A stretch of DNA of 64,000 nt, taken from contig JACRMN010000019.1 of the NCBI GenBank assembly GCA_016214955.1, forward strand, positions 1 to 64,000, read 5' to 3'. A model generated the notes under the pieces. It was given only the letters and a program-made list of their open reading frames with translations. It ran no database searches and had not been told where the DNA came from. This DNA is from Deltaproteobacteria bacterium (lineage in GTDB: Bacteria; Myxococcota; Myxococcia; Myxococcales; Anaeromyxobacteraceae). This document shows, in pieces, positions 44,209 through 54,034 of this stretch; positions within the stretch are counted from its first letter, which is position 1, and the number at the start of each line of letters is the position of its first letter. The translations under genes were made by a program, and so were the position numbers.

Positions 44209-44378
44209 GAACCCCTCCCGCCACCCACCGACGTCGCGAGGCGCAGGAGGCCGTCGCCGGGGCGGGCACGCGAGGAGCGAGCATCGCAGACTTAGCTACA
44301 GCTACTTCGAGAAGCGCAGCGACGAGCCTGCCCGCCGCAGGCAGGCATCGTGCGCCGCAGCAGTCGGGGGGTAGCGGG
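44209..44378 (+). other. 170-base structured spacer between the two oxidase genes
   Basis: No gene is seen. GCCTGCC and GGCAGGC (44326-44346) form a 7-bp hairpin, and GGCGGGCA near 44256 could pair with TGCCCGCC near 44329, giving a longer alternative stem. There is no T-run. It may tune expression between the two subunits. Confidence 0.4.
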
Positions 44379-45860
44379 ATGGGTTCCTCGAAAGCCTTCC
44401 TGTGCGCCTGCGAGGACGTGACCGCCGAGGACGTCCAGCGCGCCTTCGCCCGCGGCTACAGGGACCTGGAGTCGGTGAAGCGCTACACCGGCATGGGCAC
44501 CGGCCCCTGCCAGGGGAAGACCTGCCTGGCGCTGGCGGCCCGCGAGCTCCTCAGGCTCGGGGCCACGCCCGGCGAGGTGGCCCCGTTCACCGTCCGTCCA
44601 CCCCTGCACCCGACGTCTTTGGGCGCCCTGGCCTCGCTCGATCCCGAGGCGCTGCCCCTCGAGGGCGGCGCGCCGGTGCCGCTGGCGCCGGCGGTGACCC
44701 CGCGCCCCTCCATGCCGCTCCCGGCCCGCGCCAAGGTGGTCATCATCGGCGGCGGCATCATGGGCGTGGGCCTGGCCTACAACCTCTGCCGCCGCGGCAT
44801 CACCGACGTGGTGCTGCTGGAGCGGGCCTACGTCAACGCCGGCGCCTCGGGGCGCAACGGCGGCGGCGTCCGGGCCCAGTGGACCACGCCCACCATGATC
44901 CGGCTGGCGCGCCGCTCGCTGGAGATCGGCGAGCACTTCGCCTCGGAGATGGGCATCAACGTCTGGTTCCGGCGCGGCGGCTACCTCTTCCTGGCCCCGA
45001 CCCGGGAGCACGTGGAGCGCATCGAGAAGAACGCGGTGCTCCACGCCCGCCACGGCGTGCGCACCCGCATCCTCACGCCCGCCGAGGCGCTGGAGGTGGT
45101 GCCGCAGCTCGACTCCTCCCGCTTCCTGGCCGCCTCCTGGAACCCGGACGACGCCGTGGTCTTCCCCTGGCCCTTCGCCTGGGGCTACGCCTCCCGCGCC
45201 GAGGCGCTGGGAGCCAAGGTGGTGACCTTCACCCGCGTCACCGGCTTCGAGTCCACCGGCAAGAGGATCACCGCGGTGGTCACCGACCGCGGCCGCATCG
45301 CCTGCGAAACGGTGGTGAACGCCTGCGGCGCCTGGAGCCGCGAGGTGGCGGCCCTGGCAGGCGTGAAGCTGCCCAACGAGCCGGAGCGGCACGAGATCCT
45401 GGTGACCGAGCCGCAGAAGCCGTGGCTGCAGCCGCTGGTGTCGGTGCTGGGGAGCGGCCTGTACTTCTCCCAGAGCGGCCGCGGCGAGATCGTGGGCGGC
45501 CTGGGCGATCCCGACGAGCCCTCGGGCCTGGACACCCGCTCGACGCTGCGCTTCCTGGCCCGCTTCTCGCGGGCCATCACCGCGGCGGTGCCCATCACCG
45601 CCGGCCTCCAGGTGATGCGCCAGTGGGCCGGCTGCTACGACGTCACACCCGACAACAACCCCATCCTCGGGGCCGCCGGCCACGACAACTTCCTGCAGCT
45701 CTCCGGCTTCGTGGGCCACGGCTTCATGATGGCTCCGGCGGTGACCGAGCTGATGGCCGGCTGGATGGCCGGCGATCCGCCCGACGAGATCTTCCAGCGC
45801 TTCACGCTCGACCGCTTCGCCCGCGGTGACGTCAAGGGCGAGGACTTCATCATCGGCTAG
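44379..45860 (+). CDS. FAD-dependent amino-acid oxidase (DAO family) with an N-terminal BFD [2Fe-2S] domain
   Basis: A 493-residue fusion. Residues 5-60 form a BFD-like cluster domain with Cys9, Cys11, Cys44 and Cys49 (CXC...CX4C). After a Pro-rich linker, residues about 115-490 are a DAO-type flavoprotein: VVIIGGGIMGVGLAYN near 117 binds FAD, ASGRNGGGVRAQW follows, and the C-terminus has TPDNNPILG and SGFVGHGFMMAP. HcnC and sarcosine oxidase beta are the nearest types. The substrate is probably an amino acid, N-methyl amino acid or opine; the neighbouring liv importer and alanine racemase in the wider region fit this. ATG 44379 has a GGGGGG-rich ribosome site. Confidence 0.9.
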   Translation: MGSSKAFLCACEDVTAEDVQRAFARGYRDLESVKRYTGMGTGPCQGKTCLALAARELLRLGATPGEVAPFTVRPPLHPTSLGALASLDPEALPLEGGAPVPLAPAVTPRPSMPLPARAKVVIIGGGIMGVGLAYNLCRRGITDVVLLERAYVNAGASGRNGGGVRAQWTTPTMIRLARRSLEIGEHFASEMGINVWFRRGGYLFLAPTREHVERIEKNAVLHARHGVRTRILTPAEALEVVPQLDSSRFLAASWNPDDAVVFPWPFAWGYASRAEALGAKVVTFTRVTGFESTGKRITAVVTDRGRIACETVVNACGAWSREVAALAGVKLPNEPERHEILVTEPQKPWLQPLVSVLGSGLYFSQSGRGEIVGGLGDPDEPSGLDTRSTLRFLARFSRAITAAVPITAGLQVMRQWAGCYDVTPDNNPILGAAGHDNFLQLSGFVGHGFMMAPAVTELMAGWMAGDPPDEIFQRFTLDRFARGDVKGEDFIIG

Positions 45861-45983
45861 TGCCGGATCCGCACCGCCCCGCGTCGGTCCGGTCGAATCC
45901 GGCGGTTCGGTTCCGATTGCCCACCGGGGGGCTTTGAGGTGGAATCCCGGCCCGCAACCAGACCCACACGACGAGGAGAGACC

Positions 45984-47102
45984 ATGAACCGCATCGCACG
46001 TCTCGCGCTGGCCCTGGGCCTCATGGCCGCTGGCCCGGCCAGCGCGGCCGACACCATCAAGATCGGCCTGATGGCTCCCATCACCGGCTCCTGGGCCAGC
46101 GAAGGCCAGGAGATGAAGAAGAACGTGGAGCTCCTGGCCGCCGAGCAGAACGCCAAGGGCGGCATCAACGGCAAGCAGGTCGAGGTGATCGTCGAGGACG
46201 ACGGCGGCGATCCCCGCACCGCCTCCCTGGCGGCGCAGCGCCTGACCACCAAGGGCGTGGCGGCCGTCATCGGCACCTACGGCTCGGCGGTGACCGAGGC
46301 CTCCCAGGCCATCCTCGACGAGGCCAAGATCATCCAGATCGCCAACGGCTCCACGGCGGTCCGGCTCACCGAGAAGGGGCTCAAGCTCTTCCTGCGCACC
46401 TGCCCGCGCGACGACGAGCAGGGGCGGGTGGGCGCGGCCACGCTCCAGAAGATGGGCGCCAAGAAGGTGGCCCTGCTCCACGACAACTCGGCCTACTCCA
46501 AGGGGCTGGCCGACGAGATCAACGCGCTGCTCAAGGGCAAGGTGCAGGTGGTCTTCTTCGACGCCCTCACGCCCAAGGAGCAGGACTACTCGACCATCCT
46601 CACCAAGCTGAAGGCGGCCGGCCCCGACGCGGTCTTCTTCACCGGCTACTACCCCGAGGCCGGCCTGCTGCTGAAGCAGAAGCGCCAGATGGGCTGGAAG
46701 GTGCCCTTCATCGGCGGCGACGCCATCAACAACCCCGACCTGGTGAAGATCGCCGGCAAGGAGGCCGTCGAGGGCTTCCAGTTCCTCTCGCCGCCCGTGC
46801 CCAAGGACCTCGACACCGCCGAGGCCCGGGCCTACCTGGCCTCCTACAAGAAGAAGTGGGGCGAGGAGCCGGGCTCCATCTACGGCCTGCTGGCCGGCGA
46901 CGGCTTCCGCGTGGTGGTGAAGGCCATCGAGGCCACCAAGTCCACCGATCCGCAGAAGGTCCGCGACTACCTGACCAACGGCCTCAAGGACTTCCCCGGC
47001 TTCACCGGCAAGATCTCCTTCAACCAGAAGGGCGACCGGGTGGGCGAGCTGTACCGCGTCTACAAGGTCGACAAGGCCGGCAGCTTCGTGCTCCAGCCCT
47101 AG
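45984..47102 (+). CDS. livK: Branched-chain amino-acid-type ABC substrate-binding protein (system 1)
   Basis: A 372-residue periplasmic binding protein of the LivJ/LivK (Peripla_BP_6) family. The signal peptide ends at about residue 22 (GPASA-A). The mature part starts DTIKIGLMAPITGSWASEGQEM, with the family ligand regions GTYGSAVTEASQ and YYPEAGLLL. Substrates of the family include Leu/Ile/Val but also other amino acids, amides and aromatic compounds, so the ligand is not certain; the adjacent oxidase suggests an amino acid that is then oxidised. ATG 45984 has a GAGGAGAG ribosome site. It is followed by a strong hairpin and then the two permease and two ATPase genes. Confidence 0.92.
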   Translation: MNRIARLALALGLMAAGPASAADTIKIGLMAPITGSWASEGQEMKKNVELLAAEQNAKGGINGKQVEVIVEDDGGDPRTASLAAQRLTTKGVAAVIGTYGSAVTEASQAILDEAKIIQIANGSTAVRLTEKGLKLFLRTCPRDDEQGRVGAATLQKMGAKKVALLHDNSAYSKGLADEINALLKGKVQVVFFDALTPKEQDYSTILTKLKAAGPDAVFFTGYYPEAGLLLKQKRQMGWKVPFIGGDAINNPDLVKIAGKEAVEGFQFLSPPVPKDLDTAEARAYLASYKKKWGEEPGSIYGLLAGDGFRVVVKAIEATKSTDPQKVRDYLTNGLKDFPGFTGKISFNQKGDRVGELYRVYKVDKAGSFVLQP

Positions 47103-47111
47103 CGCGCCGCT

Positions 47112-47141
47112 CCGGGGGCCGGCCGCCGCGCCGGCTCCCGG
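47112..47141 (+). terminator. Intercistronic hairpin between livK and livH (system 1)
   Basis: CCGGGGGCCGGC pairs with GCCGGCTCCCGG (one G-T pair) around a six-base loop. There is no T-run. It probably attenuates transcription or stabilises the livK mRNA so that the binding protein is made in excess. Confidence 0.6.
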
Positions 47142-47159
47142 GCCCCGGGCCCGTCCGCG

Positions 47160-48065
47160 ATGGAGCAGTTCCTCCAGCAGCTCACCAACGGCCTGGCCGT
47201 CGGTGGCATCTACGCCCTCATCGCCCTCGGGTACACCATGGTGTACGGGGTGATGAAGCTCATCAACTTCGCCCACGGCGACCTCTTCAGCTGCGGCGCC
47301 TACCTGGGCCTGACGCTGCTCACCGGCCTGGCGCTGCAGGACCGCGTCGGTCCGGTGGCCGGGCTGCTGGTGCTGGCGGTGCTGGTGGTGGTGCTGGTGG
47401 CGCTGCTCGGGGCCATCCTGGAGCGGGCCGCCTACCGGCCGCTCCGCGAGTCGCCGCGCCTCTCGGCCGTCGTCTCGGCGCTGGGCGCCTCCATCTTCCT
47501 GCAGAACGCGCTGATGCTGGTCTACGGCGCCCGCTTCCAGGTCTACCCCAGCGGCGTGCTCCCCGAGATCGCGGTCTCGGTCCTCGGCGTCCAGGTGCCG
47601 CTGATGCGCATCCTGGTGGTGCTGGTGTCGCTGGTGATGATGGGGGCGCTCTACCTCTTCGTGCAGCGCACCAAGGTGGGCACCGCCATCCGCGCCGCCG
47701 CCATCGACCAGGGCGCGGCCCGGCTCATGGGCATCGACGTCAACCGGGTCATCCTGCTGGTGTTCCTCATCGGCCCGGCGCTGGGCGGCGCCGCCGGCCT
47801 GATGGTGGGGCTCTACTACGGGCAGATCGGCTACCAGATGGGCCTGCTCTACGGCATGAAGGCCTTCACCGCCGCCATCCTGGGCGGCATCGGCAACATC
47901 CCCGGCGCCATGGTGGGCGGCCTCCTGCTGGGCGTCGTCGAGTCGCTGGGCGCGGCCTACGTCTCGCTGGCCTGGAAGGACGCCATCGCCTTCCTGGTGC
48001 TGATCCTGATCCTCATCGTCCGCCCCACCGGCCTGCTCGGCGAGCGGGTGGCGGAGAAGGTCTGA
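47160..48065 (+). CDS. livH: Branched-chain amino-acid ABC permease LivH (system 1)
   Basis: A 301-residue inner-membrane permease with about eight hydrophobic helices. The start QLTNGLAVGGIYALIALGYTMVYGV and INFAHGDLF are hallmarks of LivH, and the late segment GGIGNIPGAMVGG is the conserved cytoplasmic loop that contacts the ATPase. It pairs with LivM of the same operon. Starts at ATG 47160, 57 bases after livK, after the intercistronic hairpin. Confidence 0.94.
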   Translation: MEQFLQQLTNGLAVGGIYALIALGYTMVYGVMKLINFAHGDLFSCGAYLGLTLLTGLALQDRVGPVAGLLVLAVLVVVLVALLGAILERAAYRPLRESPRLSAVVSALGASIFLQNALMLVYGARFQVYPSGVLPEIAVSVLGVQVPLMRILVVLVSLVMMGALYLFVQRTKVGTAIRAAAIDQGAARLMGIDVNRVILLVFLIGPALGGAAGLMVGLYYGQIGYQMGLLYGMKAFTAAILGGIGNIPGAMVGGLLLGVVESLGAAYVSLAWKDAIAFLVLILILIVRPTGLLGERVAEKV

Positions 48066-48102
48066 TGCCGGCCCGGGGCGCACGCGGCAGGGGAGGGGTG
48101 CG

Positions 48103-49058
48103 GTGAGCCGCCGCCTGCTGGCCGGCTACCTGGCGGTGGCCGTGCTCATCGGTTGCACGCCGCTCTTCCTCGACGCCTACTGGGTGGACGTCCTCTGCAA
48201 CGTCGGGCTCTACGCGCTGCTGGCGCTCTCGCTCAACCTCATCCTCGGCGACGCCGGCCTCTTCCACATGGGCCACGCCGCCTTCTACGCGGTGGGGGCC
48301 TACACCGCCGCCATCCTCAACACCCGGCTGCAACTCCCCATCCTCTGGGCCCTGCCCATCGCCGGGCTGGCGGCGGCCATCTTCGGCGCCATCGTCGCCC
48401 GCCCCGTCATCCACCTGCGCGGCGACTACCTCCTCATCGTCACCATCGGCATGGGGGAGATCGTCCGCATCGCCCTGGTGAACGACCTCGGCGGCCTCAC
48501 CGGCGGCTCCAACGGCATCTTCGGCATCGGCCGCCCCTCGCTCTTCGGCTGGAAGCTCCGGCGGCCCGACGAGTTCCTCTACCTCATCTGGGGCTTCGTG
48601 GCCCTGACGGTCTTCCTCTTCCACCGGCTGGCCCAGTCCCGCTTCGGCCGCGCCCTCAACACCCTTCGCGAGGACGAGGTGGCGGCCGAGGGCAGCGGCG
48701 TCGACACCGCCCGCTACAAGCTCATGGCCTTCGTCATGGGCGCGGCCTGGGCCGGCATGACCGGCAGCATCTACGCCGCCAAGATGACCATCATCTCCCC
48801 CGAGTCCTTCAGCTTCTGGGAGTCGGTGGTGGTGTTCGTCATCGTCATCCTCGGCGGCGCCGGCTCCATCCCCGGGGTCATCCTCGGCGCCTTCCTGGTG
48901 ATCGGGCTCCCCGAGATCTTCCGCGGCCTGGCCAGCTACCGCATGCTCTTCTTCGGCCTGGCGCTGATGGTGATGATGGTGGTGCGGCCCCAGGGCTTCC
49001 TGCCGCTGCGGCCGGTGCGCTTCCGCGAGGCCGACGTCCCGCCCGAGGGGGCCGCCCC

Positions 49059-49062
<4 letters not shown>
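48103..49062 (+). CDS. livM: Branched-chain amino-acid ABC permease LivM (system 1)
   Basis: A 319-residue second permease. Family marks are LNLILGDAGLFHMGHAAFYAVGAY near residue 45, the RGDYLLIVTIGMGEIVRI segment, and GGAGSIPGVILGA near the C-terminus. GTG at 48103 has a GGGGAGGGG ribosome site; 37 bases separate it from livH. The stop overlaps the GTG of livG (GTGA). It ends with a hydrophilic tail of about 25 residues. Confidence 0.94.
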
Positions 49063-49828
<766 letters not shown>

Positions 49829-49832
<4 letters not shown>

Positions 49833-50554
49833 CCGCCCCCCTCCTGGAGATCGAAGGGCTGGCCGTCAAGTACGGCAACGTCGAGGCCCTCCACGGCATC
49901 TCGCTGCGCGTGGACCAGGGGGAGATCGTCACCATCCTCGGCGCCAACGGCGCCGGGAAGTCCACCACCCTGCGCACCATCAGCGGCCTCCTGCAGCCGG
50001 CCCGCGGCGCCATCCGCTTCGACGGCGCCCCGGTGCACCACCTCCCGGCCCACCGGCTGGTGCGGCTGGGCATCGCCCAGGCCCCCGAGGGACGCCGCAT
50101 CTTCGGCACCCTGACGGTGCGCGAGAACCTGGGGCTGGGGGCCTTCACCCGCGGCGACGCGGCCGGCATCGCCGAGACCGAGGAGAAGGTCTTCGGGCTC
50201 TTCCCGGTGCTGCGGGAGCGCAGCCAGCAGCTGGCCGGGACGCTCTCGGGTGGCGAGCAGCAGATGCTGGCCATCGGGCGGGCGCTGATGGCGCGGCCCC
50301 GGCTCCTGCTCCTCGACGAGCCCTCGCTGGGCCTGGCGCCGCTCCTGGTGAAGACCATCTTCCAGACCATCCGCGAGATCAACCGCACCGGGGTGACGGT
50401 GCTGCTGGTGGAGCAGAACGCCCGGGCCGCCCTCAAGCTGGCCCACCGCGGTTACGTGATGGAGGTGGGCCGGATCGTGCTAGAGGACTCGGCGGCGGCG
50501 CTGCTCTCCGACCCCAAGGTGCAGGGAGCCTACCTGGGCGGCGGGGCGCGCTGA
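49829..50554 (+). CDS. livF: Branched-chain amino-acid ABC ATPase LivF (system 1)
   Basis: A 241-residue ABC ATPase. It has Walker A GANGAGKST near residue 37, signature LSGGEQQMLAIGRAL and Walker B LLLLDEPSLGLAP. The LivF-specific APEGRRIF motif is near residue 92, and VEQNA is the H-loop region. GTG at 49829 overlaps the livG stop. It is the last transport gene; the YbaK gene follows after 18 bases and may be read through. Confidence 0.95.
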
Positions 50555-50572
50555 CCACTGGAGGAGCGCGAC

Positions 50573-51055
50573 GTGGCCAAGCCGAGCGGAAGCGTGCAGC
50601 GGGTGCGGGAGGCGATCGCCGCCCTGGGACTCGAGAGCCAGGTGCAGGAGCTCTCCCAGAGCACCCGCACCGCCCAGGAGGCCGCGGCCACGGTGGGCTG
50701 CGGCGTGGGGCAGATCGTGAAGTCGCTGGTCTTCCGCGGCGCCACGAGCGGCAGGCCGTTGCTGGCGCTGGTGAGCGGCCAGAACCGCGCCAGCGAGGCG
50801 CTGCTTGCCGAGCACTGGGGCGAGGCTGCCGGCCGGGCCGACGCCGACTTCGTCCGCACCCACACCGGCTTCGCCATCGGCGGCGTCCCGCCGGTGGGCC
50901 ACCCGGAGAAGCTCGACGTGCTGCTGGACCGCGACCTGCTGGCCTTCGAGGTGGTCTGGGCCGCGGCCGGCTCCCCCTTCGCCGTCTTCCGCCTCACCCC
51001 CGCCGAGCTGGTGCGCGTCACCGGCGGCAGGGTGGTGGACCTCAAGGCCGGGTAG
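50573..51055 (+). CDS. YbaK/EbsC-type aminoacyl-tRNA deacylase-like protein
   Basis: A 160-residue protein of the YbaK/ProX-associated fold, which removes misacylated amino acids from tRNA. Recognisable parts are TRTAQEAAATVGCGVGQIVKSLVF (with the Lys that contacts tRNA), FVRTHTGFAIGGVPPVGH near residue 95, and a C-terminal LTPAELVRVTGG. It looks like the stand-alone EbsC/YbaK form rather than ProXp-ala, but I cannot separate them. GTG 50573 has a GGAGGAG ribosome site 18 bases after livF. The next gene, an EamA transporter, starts 11 bases later. Confidence 0.85.
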   Translation: MAKPSGSVQRVREAIAALGLESQVQELSQSTRTAQEAAATVGCGVGQIVKSLVFRGATSGRPLLALVSGQNRASEALLAEHWGEAAGRADADFVRTHTGFAIGGVPPVGHPEKLDVLLDRDLLAFEVVWAAAGSPFAVFRLTPAELVRVTGGRVVDLKAG

Positions 51056-51066
51056 GCGGAGCGCCC

Positions 51067-51945
51067 GTGCCCGACCGCAAGGCCGCGGCCCTGGGGGCCG
51101 CCTACATCGTGGCCTCGGCGCTGTGCTTCGGCGCCATGCCCATCTTCGCCCGCGCCGCCTACGCCGACGGCCTCGACACCTCCACGCTGCTGCTGCTCCG
51201 CTTCGCCCTGGCGGCGGCGCTGCTCTGGACCCTCTTCCTGGTGCGCGGCGAGCGGCTCCCGGGCCGGCGCGGCCTGCTGATGCTGGCCGGCATGGGCGGC
51301 ATCGGCTACGCCGGGCAGGCCTTCAGCTACTTCACCGCCCTCACCCTGGCCTCGGCCGGCCTGGTGGCGCTGCTCCTCTACCTCTACCCGGCCCTGGTGA
51401 CCCTGCTCTCGCGCCTGCTCGGGCACCACCTCTCCGGCGCCCAGGTGCTGCTGGTGGGGATGGCGCTCCTCGGCAGCGTGCTCACCATCGGGCGGGCCGG
51501 CGACGGGAAGCCGCTGGGCATCTTCTTCGGCCTCCTCGCCGCCCTCATCTACTCCGGCTACATCCTGGTGGGCAGCCGCCTCCCGGCCGACGTCACCCCC
51601 GCCGCTTCCTCGGCCCTGGTCGCCACCTCGGCGGGCCTGGTGTACGGCGCCGTGGCCCTCTTCCGCGGGGTGCGGCTGCCGCAGAGCGCCGCCGGCTGGG
51701 GCGCGGTGGCGGCCATCGCGGTGGTGTGCACCGTGCTGGCCATCGCCTTCTTCCTGGCGGGGCTGGCCCGCATCGGCCCGGTGAAGGCCTCCATCTACTC
51801 CACCGTCGAGCCGGCCTTCACGCTGCTGCTGGCGGCGCTGCTCCTGGGCGAGACGGTGACGGCCCTGCGGCTCGTCGGCGGCGCGCTCATCATCGGCGCC
51901 GTGATCCTGCTGGCGCGGCTGGATCTGCGCCGGGCGCCGCTGTAG
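51067..51945 (+). CDS. EamA/DMT family transporter
   Basis: A 292-residue inner-membrane protein with ten predicted helices in two EamA repeats (about 5-140 and 150-285). Typical pieces are LCFGAMPIFARAAYADG, ALTLASAGLVALLLYLYPALVTLLS and SIYSTVEPAFTLLLAALLLGE. Members export amino acids or other metabolites; the position after liv system 1 and YbaK fits amino-acid efflux, which is inference. GTG 51067 has a GGCGGAG ribosome site. It converges on the PLP enzyme gene. Confidence 0.88.
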   Translation: MPDRKAAALGAAYIVASALCFGAMPIFARAAYADGLDTSTLLLLRFALAAALLWTLFLVRGERLPGRRGLLMLAGMGGIGYAGQAFSYFTALTLASAGLVALLLYLYPALVTLLSRLLGHHLSGAQVLLVGMALLGSVLTIGRAGDGKPLGIFFGLLAALIYSGYILVGSRLPADVTPAASSALVATSAGLVYGAVALFRGVRLPQSAAGWGAVAAIAVVCTVLAIAFFLAGLARIGPVKASIYSTVEPAFTLLLAALLLGETVTALRLVGGALIIGAVILLARLDLRRAPL

Positions 51946-52198
51946 GCGCCGCGGGTGACGCCTCCGGGCCCTCGTCCTCCGTCCTCGCCCCGCGTCTTCA
52001 CGGCGGCCGTCCTGCGACCGGCGCCGTCCGCAGCGGCCGGGCATCTCCGTCTGGCCGCGGGAGGCGGATTCGCTCGTCCGGGCGGATCGGCCGCGGCATC
52101 CGTCGATGCAGACCGCTTCGTCCTGCGGCCGGTTCCGTCCGCACGCGCGGAGGCTGCGGGCGGGGACGAAGGCCCTGCGGCGTCTCCTCCATCTGCCG
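51946..52198. other. 253-base intergenic region between convergent genes
   Basis: It is GC-rich with no recognisable gene, ribosome site or strong hairpin. An open frame runs through it on the plus strand but continues antisense into the PLP enzyme gene, so it is taken as chance. Confidence 0.4.
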
Positions 52199-53446
52199 CT
52201 ACACCTTCGCCAGCGCCTGGCGCAGGTCGTCCACCAGGTCCTCGGGGTCCTCGAGCCCCACCGAGAGCCGGATCATGTCGTCGGTGATGCAGGCCTGGGC
52301 CTTCTCCGCGGCGGTCATGTCGGAGTGGGTCATCGAGGAGGGGTGCTCGATGAGGGTCTCGATGCCGCCCAGGCTCACCGCCAGCTTCATGTGGCGCACG
52401 GCGTCGAGCAGCCGGAAGGCGGCCGCCTCGCCCCCCTGGCGCAGCCGGAAGGTGATCAGGCTCCCGGTGCCGGAGCACTGGCGCTTCCAGAGCTCCACCT
52501 GGCGGGCGCCCATGTCCGGCAGGCCGGGGTAGAGCACCGCCCGCACCTTCTCGTGGCCGGCCAGCGCCTGCACCACCCGGAGCGCGCCCTCCTGCTGCTT
52601 CTCCATGCGCAACTGCAGCGTGCCCAGCGAGCGGCCGATGAGCCAGGCGGTGTCGGGATCGGAGTTGGAGCCGAGGATGGTGCGCATCACCTTGATGGGC
52701 CCCATGAGCGCGGTGCTGGCCAGCGCCAGGCCGGCCACGGCGTCGCTGTGGCCGCCGAAGAACTTGGTGGCCGAGTAGAGGACGATGTCGGCGCCCAGCG
52801 GCAACGGCCGGTGGAAGAGCGGCCCGAGGAAGGTGTTGTCCACCATCACCAGGATGCGGCGGGAGGGCGAGCCGTGGCGGTCGGCGATGGCGCGGCAGGC
52901 GGGGATGTCGGAGAGCAGCATGGTGGGGTTGGCCGGCGACTCGACGTAGATCACCTTCACCGTGGGGTCGCCCTTCACCAGCGCCTCCATCGCCTCGGGC
53001 GAGGCCCCGGCCGGGAAGGAGACGGTCTTCACCCCGAACGAGGGCAGCACGTGGCGGAAGAGGTACTCGGTGCCGCCGTAGACCGGGTCGCTGAACACCA
53101 GCGTGTCGCCCGGCTTCAGGTAGGCGAGGCAGGTGGAGGCGATGGCCCCCATGCCGGACGAGAAGAGGGCCGCCGACTCGGCGCCGTCCCAGGCGGTGAC
53201 CCGGCTCTCCAGGATCTCGGCGTTGGGGTTGTTGACCCGCGTGTAGATGAGGGCCGGGCTCTCGCCGGGGCGCGCCGGCGAGAGGCCGTAGGCGATCTCG
53301 AAGGCCCGCTTCCCCTCGGCGGCGGTCTTGAAGATGAAGGTCGAGGTCCGGAAGACCGGCGGGATGGCGGCGCCCTCGGAGCGCTGCGGGTCGTACCCCT
53401 TCTCGAAGATCTCGGTCTGCGGGCTGGGGCGGCGCTTCTCGGCCAT
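52199..53446 (-). CDS. Cystathionine gamma-synthase/methionine gamma-lyase family PLP enzyme
   Basis: A 415-residue PLP enzyme of the Cys/Met metabolism class. The cofactor Lys is near residue 228 in LYSATKFFGGHSD. Other family marks are YTRVNNPNAEILE near residue 70, FSSGMGAIAS near 97, and the late VSLGGIETLIEHPSSMTHSDM, typical of gamma-lyase/gamma-synthase enzymes. Sequence alone does not separate methionine gamma-lyase, cystathionine gamma-lyase and the sulfhydrylases. ATG 53446 has a GGCGGAGG ribosome site. It stands alone. If it is a methionine lyase it would give 2-oxobutyrate and methanethiol, in keeping with the amino-acid theme of the region. Confidence 0.9.
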   Translation of the reverse strand: MAEKRRPSPQTEIFEKGYDPQRSEGAAIPPVFRTSTFIFKTAAEGKRAFEIAYGLSPARPGESPALIYTRVNNPNAEILESRVTAWDGAESAALFSSGMGAIASTCLAYLKPGDTLVFSDPVYGGTEYLFRHVLPSFGVKTVSFPAGASPEAMEALVKGDPTVKVIYVESPANPTMLLSDIPACRAIADRHGSPSRRILVMVDNTFLGPLFHRPLPLGADIVLYSATKFFGGHSDAVAGLALASTALMGPIKVMRTILGSNSDPDTAWLIGRSLGTLQLRMEKQQEGALRVVQALAGHEKVRAVLYPGLPDMGARQVELWKRQCSGTGSLITFRLRQGGEAAAFRLLDAVRHMKLAVSLGGIETLIEHPSSMTHSDMTAAEKAQACITDDMIRLSVGLEDPEDLVDDLRQALAKV

Positions 53447-53572
53447 GGCGAACCTCCGCCGCCAGCGAAGCACCGCGGGACCCGGCCCGCAAGGTGAACG
53501 TCGCCTCACCCGCCGCCGCAGCGGCCGGAGGCGCACGCCGTCCGCGGGGGCGGAGGCAGCGGATGGGCCGGG

Positions 53573-53971
53573 CTACAGGGAGCGCGTACCGGGCGGCTCG
53601 TCGCGAGGCGCCGGGGCGGGGGAGGGGAGCCAGCGGATGGCCACCGCGCTCACCATCGAGGTGGGCCCGCGCGGCGTGGTGCGGTGGGTCACCAGGAGTG
53701 CGTCGGCGCCCAGCCGGCAGGCCGGGTCCCTGAGGACGCCGAGGGCGGCGAGGCCGTCGGGCGCGGCGGCGGTGGAGGTGAGCTCGGCCAGCTCCTCGAA
53801 TGGGCGCGTGGGCCGGGTCTCCAGGAGCTCGATGGCGCAGCCCGGCGGTCGCGGCTCGGCGGTGGCGCCGAGCGGGACCACCCGCACGGCGCCGCCGGCG
53901 CCGGCGCAGCCGAGCGCGAGGGTGGCGGCCAGGGCGGCGGAGAGGAGCCGGGTCGGGGCAGGAGCGATCAT
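53573..53971 (-). CDS. Small lipoprotein of unknown function
   Basis: A 132-residue protein with a lipoprotein signal ending LALGC (Cys22). The mature part is about 110 residues with two further Cys (PGCAIELLE and DPACRLGADALLV), spaced as for a disulfide, and a Pro-rich tail. The ELLETRPTRPFEELAEL and ALGVLRDPACRLGADALLV pattern looks like the small outer-membrane lipoproteins of unknown function common in myxobacteria, but I cannot name a family. It is divergent from azlC with 63 bases between them. Confidence 0.72.
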   Translation of the reverse strand: MIAPAPTRLLSAALAATLALGCAGAGGAVRVVPLGATAEPRPPGCAIELLETRPTRPFEELAELTSTAAAPDGLAALGVLRDPACRLGADALLVTHRTTPRGPTSMVSAVAIRWLPSPAPAPRDEPPGTRSL

Positions 53972-54019
53972 CCCCCATGCCTACCGCAGAATCGCCGTGC
54001 CGGCAGCGCCTTCCTCGTC

Positions 54020-54025
54020 TATCCT
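54020..54025 (+). promoter_or_regulatory. -10 box of a probable leaderless transcript (azlC)
   Basis: TATCCT ends nine bases before ATG 54035, and no ribosome site is present. Confidence 0.45.
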
Positions 54026-54034
54026 TCGCGCCCC

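Noticed and set aside
44209-44378. Glycine or other known riboswitch
   Set aside because: No match to the conserved core of riboswitch classes that I can recognise; only simple hairpins are seen.
44292-48083. Minus-strand open frame of 1263 codons
   Set aside because: It is antisense to the FAD oxidase, livK and livH genes, whose motifs are clear. It has no recognisable domain.
51955-52287. Plus-strand frame of 110 codons after the EamA gene
   Set aside because: It has no ribosome site or -10 box, overlaps the PLP enzyme on the other strand and has biased Pro/Arg/Ala composition.
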